From Chloroflexota bacterium (GTDB lineage: Bacteria; Chloroflexota; Anaerolineae; UBA7937; B3-Chlor), in contig JAUWLF010000004.1 of the NCBI GenBank assembly GCA_030613785.1, positions 37,979 to 101,978 of the forward strand: a stretch of 64,000 nt of DNA, read 5' to 3'. Of this stretch, positions 27,420-36,171 are shown one piece after another (position 1 is the first letter of the stretch; the number at the start of each line of letters is the position of its first letter). Both the position numbers and the translations under genes were made by a program. The notes under the pieces are model-generated. The model made no database searches and had not been told where the DNA came from. It was given only the letters and a program-made list of their open reading frames with translations.

Positions 27420-28181
27420 ATGGATCCGCGAGCCTATGAGGTCGTACACGAACTGGAGGAATCTCACTGGTTCTTCGTTGCCAGGCGAAGGATCCTCGCT
27501 TGCCTCCTGGATGATCTTCTAGAGGGGCAAGATCATCCTGCGATTCTGGATGTGGGTTGCGGGACTGGGGCTACTGTGAGCTTGCTGGAACATTATGGCA
27601 CGGTCACAGCTATTGACGTCTCAGTACAAGCCATTCAGTACTGCAAAGAACAGGGACGGTCGAGACTGTGCCAGGCGGATGGATCTTGGCTGCCGTTCGC
27701 CAGCGAGAGTTTCGACCTGGTCACGGCTCTGGATCTGCTCGAGCACGTCGAGGATGAGTCCGGGGGGCTGCGGGAGCTCAGCAGAGTCCTGAAGAGCGGT
27801 GGTCGGATACTCCTCTCTGTGCCAGCCTTCATGTTCCTGTGGAGCGACTTCGACCGATTCTCTGGACATTACAGGAGGTATTCGAAGCGGGAGCTCAGGC
27901 GAAGCGTGGAGGAGGCTGGATTCGAGGTCACCAAACTATCCTACTTCAACATGATTCTGTTTCCCGTGGTTTTGGGAGTACGTCTGGTCAAGAGGTTCAT
28001 GGGACAGCGGGGGTCATTCAGCTCTGACTTGCAGAAGCCCGGCAAGAGCCTAAACGCAGCACTCGCCAGGATATTCTCTCTTGAGGGTCGTCTGATCGCG
28101 TGGGGCAATCTCCCCTTTGGCGTGTCCTTGCTCTGCGTCGCCACCAAGACGCAGCCTGACTGCGGGCCCGATGAGCAGTAG
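27420..28181 (+). CDS. Class I SAM-dependent methyltransferase
   Basis: A 253-residue methyltransferase that begins with the family-typical EESHWFFVARRRILACLL, then motif I ILDVGCGTG at about residues 42-50, AIDVSVQAIQYCKEQG and LVTALDLLEHVEDESGGLRELSRVLKSGG. The C-terminal region has a hydrophobic stretch around FNMILFPVVLGVRLVKRF. ATG 27420 begins 2 nt after the acyltransferase stop; an in-frame start at 27312 would be inside that gene. The substrate is unknown, perhaps a lipid-linked glycan. Confidence 0.87.
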   Translation: MDPRAYEVVHELEESHWFFVARRRILACLLDDLLEGQDHPAILDVGCGTGATVSLLEHYGTVTAIDVSVQAIQYCKEQGRSRLCQADGSWLPFASESFDLVTALDLLEHVEDESGGLRELSRVLKSGGRILLSVPAFMFLWSDFDRFSGHYRRYSKRELRRSVEEAGFEVTKLSYFNMILFPVVLGVRLVKRFMGQRGSFSSDLQKPGKSLNAALARIFSLEGRLIAWGNLPFGVSLLCVATKTQPDCGPDEQ

Positions 28182-30324
28182 AGGCGGCCTGCTGGGTGTC
28201 AGGAGGACCCTGTACTCTCCTCAGATTGCCATGTTGGTGGTACTGGGGCTGGGTGCCCTCACTTTGGTCTTCGGGACGTGGACGGCGACATCTGCCTGGA
28301 GCTTTCCACGTTTTGTCGTCGCAGTCCTAGCGCTGATCTATCTCCCGGGCAAACTCGTCCTGGACACCCGCAGCCTCGGGCTCAAACCCCTGGAGGACCT
28401 CACCCTTGCACTGGTCCTGGGAATAACCTCTAGCAGCTTTGTGTATTGGATCTCCGCTGTCGTGGCTGTTCCATACGTATTTGCACTCTGGCCACTCTTG
28501 GCTGCCGCGGTGTACTTCTATCGGAGGAGGAAAGGGTGGAGTGACACATGGAGACGGGACTTCTCCGTGGAGATATCTCACGTCTTGCTGGCGGGCGTGG
28601 TCATCCTGGGACTAATTCCGCTAGTTGCTTTGCCGATGTACTATCGCAATGTCGCATTTCTACCAGAGGGTGGCATGACGTTCCTTCGCAGACCGAGGGA
28701 TGCCATCTTTCACCTTTCCATAGCCAATGAGTTGAGCCACTCCATCCCCCCCCAGGTCCCGTTCCTTGCAGGCAAGCCTCTTGGCTACCACTACGGCATG
28801 GATCTCCTGGTGGCGATGCTCAGCAACAGCGCTTCGCTGAGTGTTCCGGACTTGACCGTTCGCTTCGTGCCTACCCTGCTAGTGATCACGACTCTGTTGG
28901 CGGTATTCTGTTTCAGCCGAATCTGGCTTCGTTCTCAGTATGCAGCTGTGCTCAGCGCCTTCTTGGTGGTTCTCGGCGAAGATCTCGCATTCGTCCCTGG
29001 ATTGCTACTAGGCTCCCGCGAGATCTGGTCGGTACAGTTCTTCGGGGCGCCGACTGTGTATTCCCTTTATTTCTTGAACCCCATGCTTCCTGCTCTGGCC
29101 ATCTTGTTCGGCGGACTGTTCTGCCTCGTCAAGTTCTGTGAGGAGCAGGGCAAAACGTGGTTGATCCTGACTGCATTCCTGTTGGCCGTCCTTGTGGAGT
29201 ATAAGGTTTTTGTTGCTGTGCATGCGTTCATGGCCCTGGCGATCGCAGCGGTCATCTATCTCGCGCTTTTTCGGGACAGGAGGTTGCTCAAAGTCCTGGT
29301 GTTGACCGGCCTTCTGACCGCACCCCTTATCACCTATACACTTCTCGGTACCGCGGCAGGGGCGGGAGTGTGGGTGAGGATAGATCCTTGGCCCTATGTG
29401 CTCCATTCGTTAGAGCAACTTGGCCTGCTGGATACCTACCTAGGACAGCAGGTGGCCGCGCTCTGGACGCGTGGGGCTCCCCCTCTTGGTGGTCTGATCG
29501 CCTTCTTCGCTGTGGCCTTGCCTGGGTATCTCCTCGGCAGTCTTGGGCTCCGGGTAATCGCGATTCCAGTGGTGATCAAGGAACTCTCATTTCCTCGCCC
29601 TCCCAGTGCGGCGAGGTTCTTCGTCGCCGTTTTTGTCATACTCGGCCCACTTGTAACCTTGACCTGCACCGTGACCCCACGGAGCTATCCTCCCGATTCG
29701 CAATACAACGAGGCAATCTGGTTTTTTGTTCAGAGCAAATACGTTGTCTGGATCTTCGTCGTGGAGTCGATATGGAGCTTCTGTCGAGGTAGGCGCCGCG
29801 CTTTGAAGGCACTGATCGTGGTCGTGATCGTAGGTCTGAGTATCCCCTCCACTGCTGAGTATTTCCACAGCAGGATGCGGCAGAGGCTGGACATCCTCGG
29901 CGAGAGAGAGTTGGAACTGGTGGGTTTTCTGGACCAAGGCTGCATAGATGGTGGGGTCGTGTTCTCTCGTCAACAGGTGGCTGCGCCTGTCGCTGCGCTC
30001 ACAAGGTGTCGGGTTCCGGTGCTGAATATCGGCAGCTATACGAATTCCTTCGTGTCCGTGTCTGAGTTGAGAGAGCGACGGAAGGACTGGGATGATTTCT
30101 GGGACGCGTGGAACAAGGAACGCGTGCGGACTGACATTCTGGAGCGGTACAAAGTGGGTTACGTCGTTGTTGACAAGAGAGTCGGTGACCTTGCGCCCGA
30201 GCGCCCCCTTGCGTCCCAGACGCATGGTCAGGCGGCTGACAGAGTAGTGTCCATGGAGACGTGTTTTCTGAATGAGGATTTCGTAGTCTACAGGGTGCTG
30301 GCAGATGATGAGCAGCCTACGTAA
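28171..30324 (+). CDS. Large polytopic membrane protein, GT-C-like
   Basis: A 717-residue protein with roughly 14 hydrophobic segments and a soluble C-terminal tail of about 130 residues. A candidate GT-C catalytic loop is GMTFLRRPRDAIFHLSIANEL, and GYHYGMDLLVAML follows. The tail (RQRLDILGERELELVGFLDQG, later YKVGYVVVDKRVGDLA) resembles the soluble tail of the other GT-C-like proteins here. I do not recognise a defined family; GT-C fold is inferred from topology, size and neighbours. ATG 28171 overlaps the methyltransferase stop by 11 nt. Confidence 0.75.
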   Translation: MSSRGGLLGVRRTLYSPQIAMLVVLGLGALTLVFGTWTATSAWSFPRFVVAVLALIYLPGKLVLDTRSLGLKPLEDLTLALVLGITSSSFVYWISAVVAVPYVFALWPLLAAAVYFYRRRKGWSDTWRRDFSVEISHVLLAGVVILGLIPLVALPMYYRNVAFLPEGGMTFLRRPRDAIFHLSIANELSHSIPPQVPFLAGKPLGYHYGMDLLVAMLSNSASLSVPDLTVRFVPTLLVITTLLAVFCFSRIWLRSQYAAVLSAFLVVLGEDLAFVPGLLLGSREIWSVQFFGAPTVYSLYFLNPMLPALAILFGGLFCLVKFCEEQGKTWLILTAFLLAVLVEYKVFVAVHAFMALAIAAVIYLALFRDRRLLKVLVLTGLLTAPLITYTLLGTAAGAGVWVRIDPWPYVLHSLEQLGLLDTYLGQQVAALWTRGAPPLGGLIAFFAVALPGYLLGSLGLRVIAIPVVIKELSFPRPPSAARFFVAVFVILGPLVTLTCTVTPRSYPPDSQYNEAIWFFVQSKYVVWIFVVESIWSFCRGRRRALKALIVVVIVGLSIPSTAEYFHSRMRQRLDILGERELELVGFLDQGCIDGGVVFSRQQVAAPVAALTRCRVPVLNIGSYTNSFVSVSELRERRKDWDDFWDAWNKERVRTDILERYKVGYVVVDKRVGDLAPERPLASQTHGQAADRVVSMETCFLNEDFVVYRVLADDEQPT

Positions 30325-32740
30325 CCTCACGGGGACCAAGAAGGACCTGCTCGCGATCCTGATCGTCTTCGGCCTGTCAGCCGTCTTCTTTGCCAACGTT
30401 CTCTTCACCGACCACGTGCTGGTAGGTGACAACCTGGCGAGATACATCCCATGGAATAGCTACCAAGATCCTCAGGGAGAGGCCCCCATCAACTACGAAT
30501 ACGACACTCTCCTGGCCTATTATCCGCAGTTTCTCATCGCGAGGCAGGCGCTGCGGGCAGGCGAGCTTCCCCTGTGGAACCCCTACTATCTGAGCGGCAT
30601 TCCCTTCTTGGCCGCGACGCCCTGGCTGGGCCTGTTCTACATTCCGTACGTGTTGTTCTACATCGTTGATCCCTTGGAGGCCTTCGGGCAAGTGGCGTTC
30701 TTGCAACTGGCCCTGGGCGGGATCTTCATGTACCTCTATCTGAGGAGCATTGATTGCGACAGGCTTGCCTCACTCGTGGGGGCGGTGAGCTTCGAACTGG
30801 GTGGCTTTCTGCTGGCCAATCTCACGTGGCTGCCCCGAGTGAGTACGGTGATCTGGATGCCTTTGATATTCCTGTCTCTTGAGAAGGTGATAGGCAAGAA
30901 GATCTGGGCGTATGCCATCTTGGGTGCCTTCGCCATTGCCATGTGCATCCTCGCAGGCAACATGGCGGCTGTGATCTATGTCCTGTTGGCCTCGGGCCTG
31001 TACTGTGTCTTCAGATTGCTCTTGGTGTTGAGGGATGAGGGTGGGGAAGTGGCCGTCAGGTGCGGGCTGGTGATTCTCGTTTCCGTCTCTGTTGGCGTTC
31101 TCCTGTCCGCGGTGCAGCTAGTTCCGACCTACGAGGTTGCAGAGTTCGCCAGTCGGGTTCAAGTGTCATACGATGAGCGCATTGAATCCGGTCGCTCGCC
31201 CCTAGCCCTGGGGACGATGCTAGTACCCGATCTTTTCGGCAATCCGGTAGACCGGCCCTGGGGCAGAAACGAGTTCGCCAAGAATATCCCTGGTACATAC
31301 GGGGAGACGAGTTTGTATGTCGGCATCTTGCCTCTGTTTCTGGCGTCTTGGGCCTTGATCAACAGACGGGACGCACGCGTGGGCTTCTTTGCTGGCTTGG
31401 CTGCTCTCTCTATCTGCGTCTTCCTGGATACGCCGCTGTTTCGAGTGTTGTACCATTTGCCCGTATTCAGGATTGGCAGACAACTGGAAGCCAGAGTGAT
31501 GTGGGCGTTGGCGGTCTCCGTACTGACGGCACTGGGCTTCCAATCGCTGGCGGAATCCGCTCAGGGGGAGAGGAGATCGCTGCGGATAGCCGGGGCGGCG
31601 CTCTTGATCCTGGGGTTGGTAGTGATCTGCGTCCTTGTTGTGGTGGCATTGCTTGTGAGCACTGGGGGTCTTGGGGGGGCGGAAGAGGTTGCGACCGAGT
31701 GGTATTCATATAACATCAGTAATCTCTTGCGGTTGGCCCTGTTGCTTCTTGGCACCGCGATCTTGGTGTTGTTGTACGCCAAGCATTCAGCCAATGCTGC
31801 CTTGCTCGGTCTATTGGCCCTCGGTCTCATGGTGGCAGACCTGGCCTATTTCGGGTGGAAGCTGAATCCCACACGACGCGCTGAAGGCCTGTACCCTCAG
31901 ATGAAGAGCGTCGCATTCCTGCAGGCCGACGATGTCGTGTACAGGACAATGCGGGGACCGTTGTCCAGGAAGGTCTTCCCTCCAAACAGTCTCGCCGTCT
32001 ACGCGATCTCGGATGTGCAAGGTTACTCACCGGTCCTCATAGACTACTATGTGGAGTTCATGAACCTAGTGGAGGACAACATCTCCAGTTCGCGCAGAGT
32101 GTACTCGCTAAGGTACGCAGACTCCCTGTCATCCAAGCTCCTGGATTTGCTGAACGCCAAGTACATCATCACCATCGCTGACCCGGGCGAGGAGATGGTT
32201 CGCTTGGAGCGAGCAGATGAGAACATAGAGCTTGTGTATGACGACGAGGTGAAGATCTACGAGAACAAGGATGTGCTTCCGAGGGCATTTGTGGTGACGG
32301 ACTACAGAGTTCTTCAGGACGAGGATGAGATACTTGCTGAGTTGACGAACGAGGGGTTTGATCCCACCGCCTTGGTGATCCTGGAGGAGGAGCCGGACCC
32401 GCGCTCTGCAAGGCCGGACATGCCAGGTGAGGAGTCATCATCCGCACGCATTCTGGAATACACGGCCAACAGCGTGACGGTTGAGGCTGAGATGTCAAGC
32501 GATGGCTTCCTTGTGTTGAGTGATTTGTACTACAACGGCTGGAAGGCCTACGAGGGTGGAGAGGAGCGAAAGGTCTACAAGGCGGATTACTGTTTCAGGG
32601 CAGTCCAGTTGAACCGGGGCAAGCACGTGATCGAGTTCGTGTTCTCTCCCTTGTCATTCAAGGTGGGCTTGTTGGTGAGCTGTCTCACTCTGCTGGTGTT
32701 GGGTTCGGTTGCCAGCTGGATTCTCCACAGCAGGAGGTGA
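30305..32740 (+). CDS. YfhO-family membrane protein (GT-C-like)
   Basis: An 811-residue protein of the bacterial YfhO family. The characteristic early loop is VLVGDNLARYIPWNSY and then YPQFLIARQALRAGELPLWNPYYLSGIPFLA. About 12 membrane segments follow, then a soluble region with LLDLLNAKYIITIAD and a terminal beta domain with SDGFLVLSDLYYNGWKAYEGG. YfhO in Bacillus subtilis glycosylates lipoteichoic acid (family knowledge), so a surface glycan transferase role is reasonable. ATG 30305/30308 overlaps the previous gene by up to 20 nt. A paralogue is at 57392. This gene ends the first run of the locus. Confidence 0.88.
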   Translation: MMSSLRNLTGTKKDLLAILIVFGLSAVFFANVLFTDHVLVGDNLARYIPWNSYQDPQGEAPINYEYDTLLAYYPQFLIARQALRAGELPLWNPYYLSGIPFLAATPWLGLFYIPYVLFYIVDPLEAFGQVAFLQLALGGIFMYLYLRSIDCDRLASLVGAVSFELGGFLLANLTWLPRVSTVIWMPLIFLSLEKVIGKKIWAYAILGAFAIAMCILAGNMAAVIYVLLASGLYCVFRLLLVLRDEGGEVAVRCGLVILVSVSVGVLLSAVQLVPTYEVAEFASRVQVSYDERIESGRSPLALGTMLVPDLFGNPVDRPWGRNEFAKNIPGTYGETSLYVGILPLFLASWALINRRDARVGFFAGLAALSICVFLDTPLFRVLYHLPVFRIGRQLEARVMWALAVSVLTALGFQSLAESAQGERRSLRIAGAALLILGLVVICVLVVVALLVSTGGLGGAEEVATEWYSYNISNLLRLALLLLGTAILVLLYAKHSANAALLGLLALGLMVADLAYFGWKLNPTRRAEGLYPQMKSVAFLQADDVVYRTMRGPLSRKVFPPNSLAVYAISDVQGYSPVLIDYYVEFMNLVEDNISSSRRVYSLRYADSLSSKLLDLLNAKYIITIADPGEEMVRLERADENIELVYDDEVKIYENKDVLPRAFVVTDYRVLQDEDEILAELTNEGFDPTALVILEEEPDPRSARPDMPGEESSSARILEYTANSVTVEAEMSSDGFLVLSDLYYNGWKAYEGGEERKVYKADYCFRAVQLNRGKHVIEFVFSPLSFKVGLLVSCLTLLVLGSVASWILHSRR

Positions 32741-33147
32741 GAGTGATGGCGCCTGAGAGTCGCAGACCTTCGTCACGGCCTCGTTGGGACAGGAGGGAAG
32801 CGGCATTCCAAGCGAGAGGAGGGACCCTGCGCGGCGTCACACTGCTGGGATGGCGTCAATGATTGGCTTTGGGAGACCTCGCTGGCTCTTGCTTGCGCCT
32901 CAGAAGAGATGTGGTACAATATGGGATGTGGTGCGGCATTCGGACGGCAGGTTTGCGGACCACTCAGTAGTGCGAAGGCACTGGCCACGTGCCCGCAGTG
33001 GCGACCGGCTCCGTTGACTCCGACAGCGGGGCGTAGGTAGCTTCAGTCATGACGAGTGCCTGTGCCGGTGCAGCAGGTGATCGGGATTGTCGTGGAGTCG
33101 AGAGGTAGATCGAGGATCGCGATCTGAAGGGCCCATAGGAGGGTGGT
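32741..33147 (+). other. Gap of about 410 nt upstream of the PD40 gene
   Basis: No gene is supported; the 77-codon frame at 32784-33017 has no recognisable features. A candidate promoter at 32893-32920 is listed separately. Confidence 0.4.
32893..32920 (+). promoter_or_regulatory. Candidate sigma-70-like promoter
   Basis: TTGCGC (32893-32898), 16-nt spacer, TACAAT (32915-32920, five of six consensus bases). It would drive the PD40 gene with a leader of about 220 nt. The -35 box is weak (three of six). Confidence 0.4.
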
Positions 33148-34140
33148 ATGAAAGGGCATGGCTGCCGGTACGCGTCGCCGCACCGGCGGGAGAAAGTGAT
33201 CGCGCTATGCGGCTTCGTAGGCCTGTGTGCGTTGCTTTCGTTATCGTACTGGCTTTCGACCACCAGCGCGGCCAGCGATCCACCCCAGCAGTACTTGCCC
33301 CTGGCGATGAAGTTTGAGCCGACGCCGACACCCAGCCCGGGCCGCATTCTTTTCGAATCCAATCGGTCAGGCAACCTGGAGGTCTATGCCATGAAAGCCG
33401 ATGGCAGTGGAGTCGTCAATTTGACCCACGACTCCGATCGCGACTCCGACGCCACTTGGTCCCCCGACTACGCGCAGATCGTTTTCGCCTCGGAACGGGC
33501 TGACAACAATCGGGAGATCTGGAAGATGAACGCGAACGGAACCGGGGAGACCCGGTTGACATTTGACGCGGCCCGCGACTATGATCCGTCTTGGTCGCCT
33601 GATGGCAATCGAATCGCCTTCTGCTCCAAGCGCGATGGCGACTTTGAGATCTGGTTGATGAACACGAACGGCGGGGGACTGGTCAATCTTACGAAAAACC
33701 ATGTCCACGACTATGATCCCTCGTGGTCGCCTGACGGCACGCGTATCGCCTTCTCGTCGGAACGGGATGGCAATCTGGAAATCTATGTCATGAACGCTGA
33801 TGGGAGTCATGTGACCCGCCTGACGAACAAGCCAGCCTCAGATGGAGACCCCTCTTGGTCAGGGGATGGAACGCGTATCGCCTTTGAGTCCAATCGTGAT
33901 GGGAACTTTGAGATCTACGTGATGGACGCCGATGGAAGTGGAGAACACAATATCACCCACAATCCCGCCATCGATGCCGACCCCTCTTGGCAGCGGTGGG
34001 GAGAACAAATCGTCTTCGGGTCCTACCGCACTGGTAACGGAGACATATACGTGATGAACTCCGATGGGAGCGGGGTGACACGTCTCACTCACGGCCGGTT
34101 TATGGACGGGGACCCATGTGCCAGGCCGAGTGGTCCCTGA
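33148..34140 (+). CDS. Membrane-anchored/secreted PD40 six-bladed beta-propeller protein
   Basis: A 330-residue TolB-like protein. Residues about 17-38 form a hydrophobic signal or anchor helix after basic residues (HRREK). Next comes the Chloroflexota-type QYLPLAMK motif and a TPTPTPSP linker, then six PD40 repeats of 44-46 residues from about residue 66 to the end. Each has the pattern I-F-S-x-R-x-G-N-x-E-I-Y-x-M-N-x-D-G-S-G, N/R-L-T, D-P-S-W-S-P-D-G. The sixth blade lacks the WSPDG end. It acts outside the cytoplasm and probably binds a ligand or partner; no enzyme site is seen. AGGAGGGTGGT before ATG 33148 is a strong ribosome binding site. Confidence 0.9.
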   Translation: MKGHGCRYASPHRREKVIALCGFVGLCALLSLSYWLSTTSAASDPPQQYLPLAMKFEPTPTPSPGRILFESNRSGNLEVYAMKADGSGVVNLTHDSDRDSDATWSPDYAQIVFASERADNNREIWKMNANGTGETRLTFDAARDYDPSWSPDGNRIAFCSKRDGDFEIWLMNTNGGGLVNLTKNHVHDYDPSWSPDGTRIAFSSERDGNLEIYVMNADGSHVTRLTNKPASDGDPSWSGDGTRIAFESNRDGNFEIYVMDADGSGEHNITHNPAIDADPSWQRWGEQIVFGSYRTGNGDIYVMNSDGSGVTRLTHGRFMDGDPCARPSGP

Positions 34141-34653
34141 CCCGTCGCCGAACGCCCGTCACATTTCTACCACAGCTCGTCCCGCCTACTAGGGTCGCTG
34201 AAGTTGCCTCTCCAGTCTGCTCGCAAGCCCGTGACCGCCCGCCTATGCTCCGGGACCGGGTGCTAGGCTGTGATTGGCATCACGATCAGACCGCGCACCT
34301 CTGAGGCCTTCTGTGGTCCTCTGTGCGCATGGGCCTCCTGACAGGCATCTGGCGGGAGGCTGCTGGGTCGTGCCTCGCCTCGTGGGCACCGTCGGTCTTT
34401 CCAGACATCCCGTTCTCCGTGGTCACGGACACGCCGTCCTCTCCCCTTGCGACCCCGCCTGACATCGCATTGACACGAGGTTCCTATCCAAAATGGGTGA
34501 CGCCTGGGTCCATGATGGTGGCCTGGGAGACGAGCGGTCAAGTCGAGGGTTGTCACGGAGTACGGGCCCACGCAAATGTATGGTCTGGCTGCAAGCGATG
34601 ACGCGCCAGCGGGCGCTTTGCTGGCGCCGGTTGGCTTGCCATCGGTTCCCTTG
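34141..34653 (+). other. Gap of about 510 nt with a gene remnant and a strong inverted repeat
   Basis: It holds the remnant described at 34470-34602 and, directly after it, an 8-bp perfect inverted repeat (GCGCCAGC at 34603-34610, GCTGGCGC at 34620-34627, 9-nt loop) with no T-run. The first 330 nt show nothing recognisable. Confidence 0.5.
34470..34602 (+). pseudogene. Truncated, frameshifted copy of the phosphatase Fn3-like domain
   Basis: The translation LTRGSYPKWVTPGSMMVAWETS closely matches LIRGPYLQWVRPHSIIVAWETS of the phosphatase gene that starts 115 nt further on, at the DNA level too (an 18-nt exact block, GTGGCCTGGGAGACGAGC). After that the frame breaks: relative to the intact gene one nucleotide is inserted between 34551 and 34578, and similarity continues in the +1 frame as EYGPTQMYGLAASDD against EYGTTQAYGSTASDY. 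Homology ends near 34602 and the metallophosphatase domain is missing. It is best explained as the relic of a tandem duplicate. Confidence 0.82.
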
Positions 34654-34682
34654 TTGCCTTGACTTAGAACACGTGGTATATT
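34654..34682 (+). promoter_or_regulatory. Candidate sigma-70-like promoter for the phosphatase gene
   Basis: TTGCCT (34654-34659, four of six), 17-nt spacer, TATATT (34677-34682, five of six). The predicted start of transcription near 34689 gives a short leader containing GGAGTGAGG before GTG 34717. Confidence 0.55.
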
Positions 34683-34716
34683 ACGTTGTCTCTGATACGG
34701 AGTGAGGACCTCTACC

Positions 34717-36171
34717 GTGGAGCTACGCATAAACCGGACACTCTTGGCGCTCGTAGGCATATCAGCAGCACTGTGCCTTCTGTTGACGTTTTGCGCACTG
34801 TCTGGGACTGGATACCTGGTGCTGCGGCCACTACCCGCTCCGACGATGTCCTTTGTGGAGAGTGTGCGCGCTACCGCAACGGCTCAGGCTCTTGAGGTCG
34901 CGGCGCAACCCACGGCGACCAATACGGCGTCGCCGACTCTGCAGCCTACCGTGGCTGACGCTGCAATTCCGACCCTCGAAACCACTGCCGCCGCCACGCC
35001 TCAGCCCACGACGGAGCCTGAGGCAACACCTACGACGGGGCCCGCTGCGCCACCCGCGCCCACCAGCACACCGCGCCTCGCTCCTACCAACACTCCCAAG
35101 CCTCCGCCCAGTACCACCCTGATTCGGGGCCCGTATCTACAATGGGTGAGACCGCACTCCATCATCGTGGCCTGGGAGACGAGCAGTGAGGTTGACAGCG
35201 TGGTCGAGTATGGGACCACACAGGCATACGGCTCCACGGCAAGCGACTACCACTGGACGACCCGGCACGCGGTGACCTTGACCGGCCTCAATCCCTATAC
35301 CACGTATCACTACCGGGTGAAGACTAGCGCCCAGGTCCTGAGCGACAACCGTACGTTCAAGAGCGCTGCTGGCCCAGGACAGAGTCACTTCACTTTTGTT
35401 GTCACGGGAGATACCAACAGTGGGATCGCCGGAGGTGATCTAGAGCGGTATCGCGAGAGCGCGGACGAAGGTCATGCGCATTCGGTGGCCATCATCTGGA
35501 CCCTGAACCCCGATTTCTACCTTCATGCGGGCGATCTGACGTACGTGGGATCTGACATGGCGGCATGGGACGATTTCTTCTCCTTCGAAGGCGACCTGAT
35601 GAGCAAGATCACCATGTTCCCCACACCCGGGGAGCGCGATGGGAACCACTACAACTACTTCAACCTCTTCTATCTGCCTAATAATGAGCGATGGTATTCC
35701 TTTGATTACGGGAATGCACACTTCATCTCTTTGCAGATTGACGGCTATCTGGATGTTGGTCCTGGCAGCGAGCAGTATCTCTGGCTGGAGAATGATTTGG
35801 CTAGCACGGACAAGACGTGGAAGTTCGTGTTCTTCCACTTCCCACCGTATAGCTATGGGCCTGAAGGCCCCAAGCCAGAGGCCAGAGCGGTGCATCCCCT
35901 GCTTGCACAGTATGGGGTGGACATGGTCTTCAGCGCCAATGACCGCAACTACCAGCGTTACGAGGTTGACGGCATCACATACCTGGTGACCGGTGGTGGG
36001 GGAGGTTACACCGGAAGGCTGACGGGAGGGGGTGATCGAATCCCCATCTTTATGGAACGTACCAAGCACGTGATGAAAATCACCGTGGCGGGCAATACCG
36101 TGCACAGCGTGGCCTACAGGCTGGACGCCGAAGGTTCGGAGATGGACCCTTTCACGTTGACCGCTGACTAG
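34717..36171 (+). CDS. Membrane-anchored purple-acid-phosphatase-like protein with degenerate active site
   Basis: A 484-residue protein: a signal/anchor helix (about residues 9-36), a long Pro/Thr/Ala-rich linker (about 55-133), an Fn3-like PAP N-terminal domain (IRGPYLQWVRPHSIIVAWET to about 215), and a metallophosphatase domain. GDT (231-233), HAGDLTY (270-276) and FFHFPPY (H374) match the family. However, the position of GNHE/D reads GERDGNH (305-311) and the terminal GHxH block reads SANDRNYQR, so both histidines are replaced (N408, R410). It may be catalytically altered or a binding protein. GTG 34717 has GAGG nine nt upstream; GTG 34702 is possible. A remnant of a duplicate lies just upstream. 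Confidence 0.85.
   Translation: MELRINRTLLALVGISAALCLLLTFCALSGTGYLVLRPLPAPTMSFVESVRATATAQALEVAAQPTATNTASPTLQPTVADAAIPTLETTAAATPQPTTEPEATPTTGPAAPPAPTSTPRLAPTNTPKPPPSTTLIRGPYLQWVRPHSIIVAWETSSEVDSVVEYGTTQAYGSTASDYHWTTRHAVTLTGLNPYTTYHYRVKTSAQVLSDNRTFKSAAGPGQSHFTFVVTGDTNSGIAGGDLERYRESADEGHAHSVAIIWTLNPDFYLHAGDLTYVGSDMAAWDDFFSFEGDLMSKITMFPTPGERDGNHYNYFNLFYLPNNERWYSFDYGNAHFISLQIDGYLDVGPGSEQYLWLENDLASTDKTWKFVFFHFPPYSYGPEGPKPEARAVHPLLAQYGVDMVFSANDRNYQRYEVDGITYLVTGGGGGYTGRLTGGGDRIPIFMERTKHVMKITVAGNTVHSVAYRLDAEGSEMDPFTLTAD

Noticed and set aside
34603..34627. 8-bp inverted repeat as a terminator or operator
   Set aside because: No T-run follows, and it lies upstream of the -35 box; no function can be assigned.
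18228..36171. Two unrelated proteins (stops at 18257 and 36171) both end in LTLTAD/FTLTAD
   Set aside because: Too short and from different folds; most likely chance.
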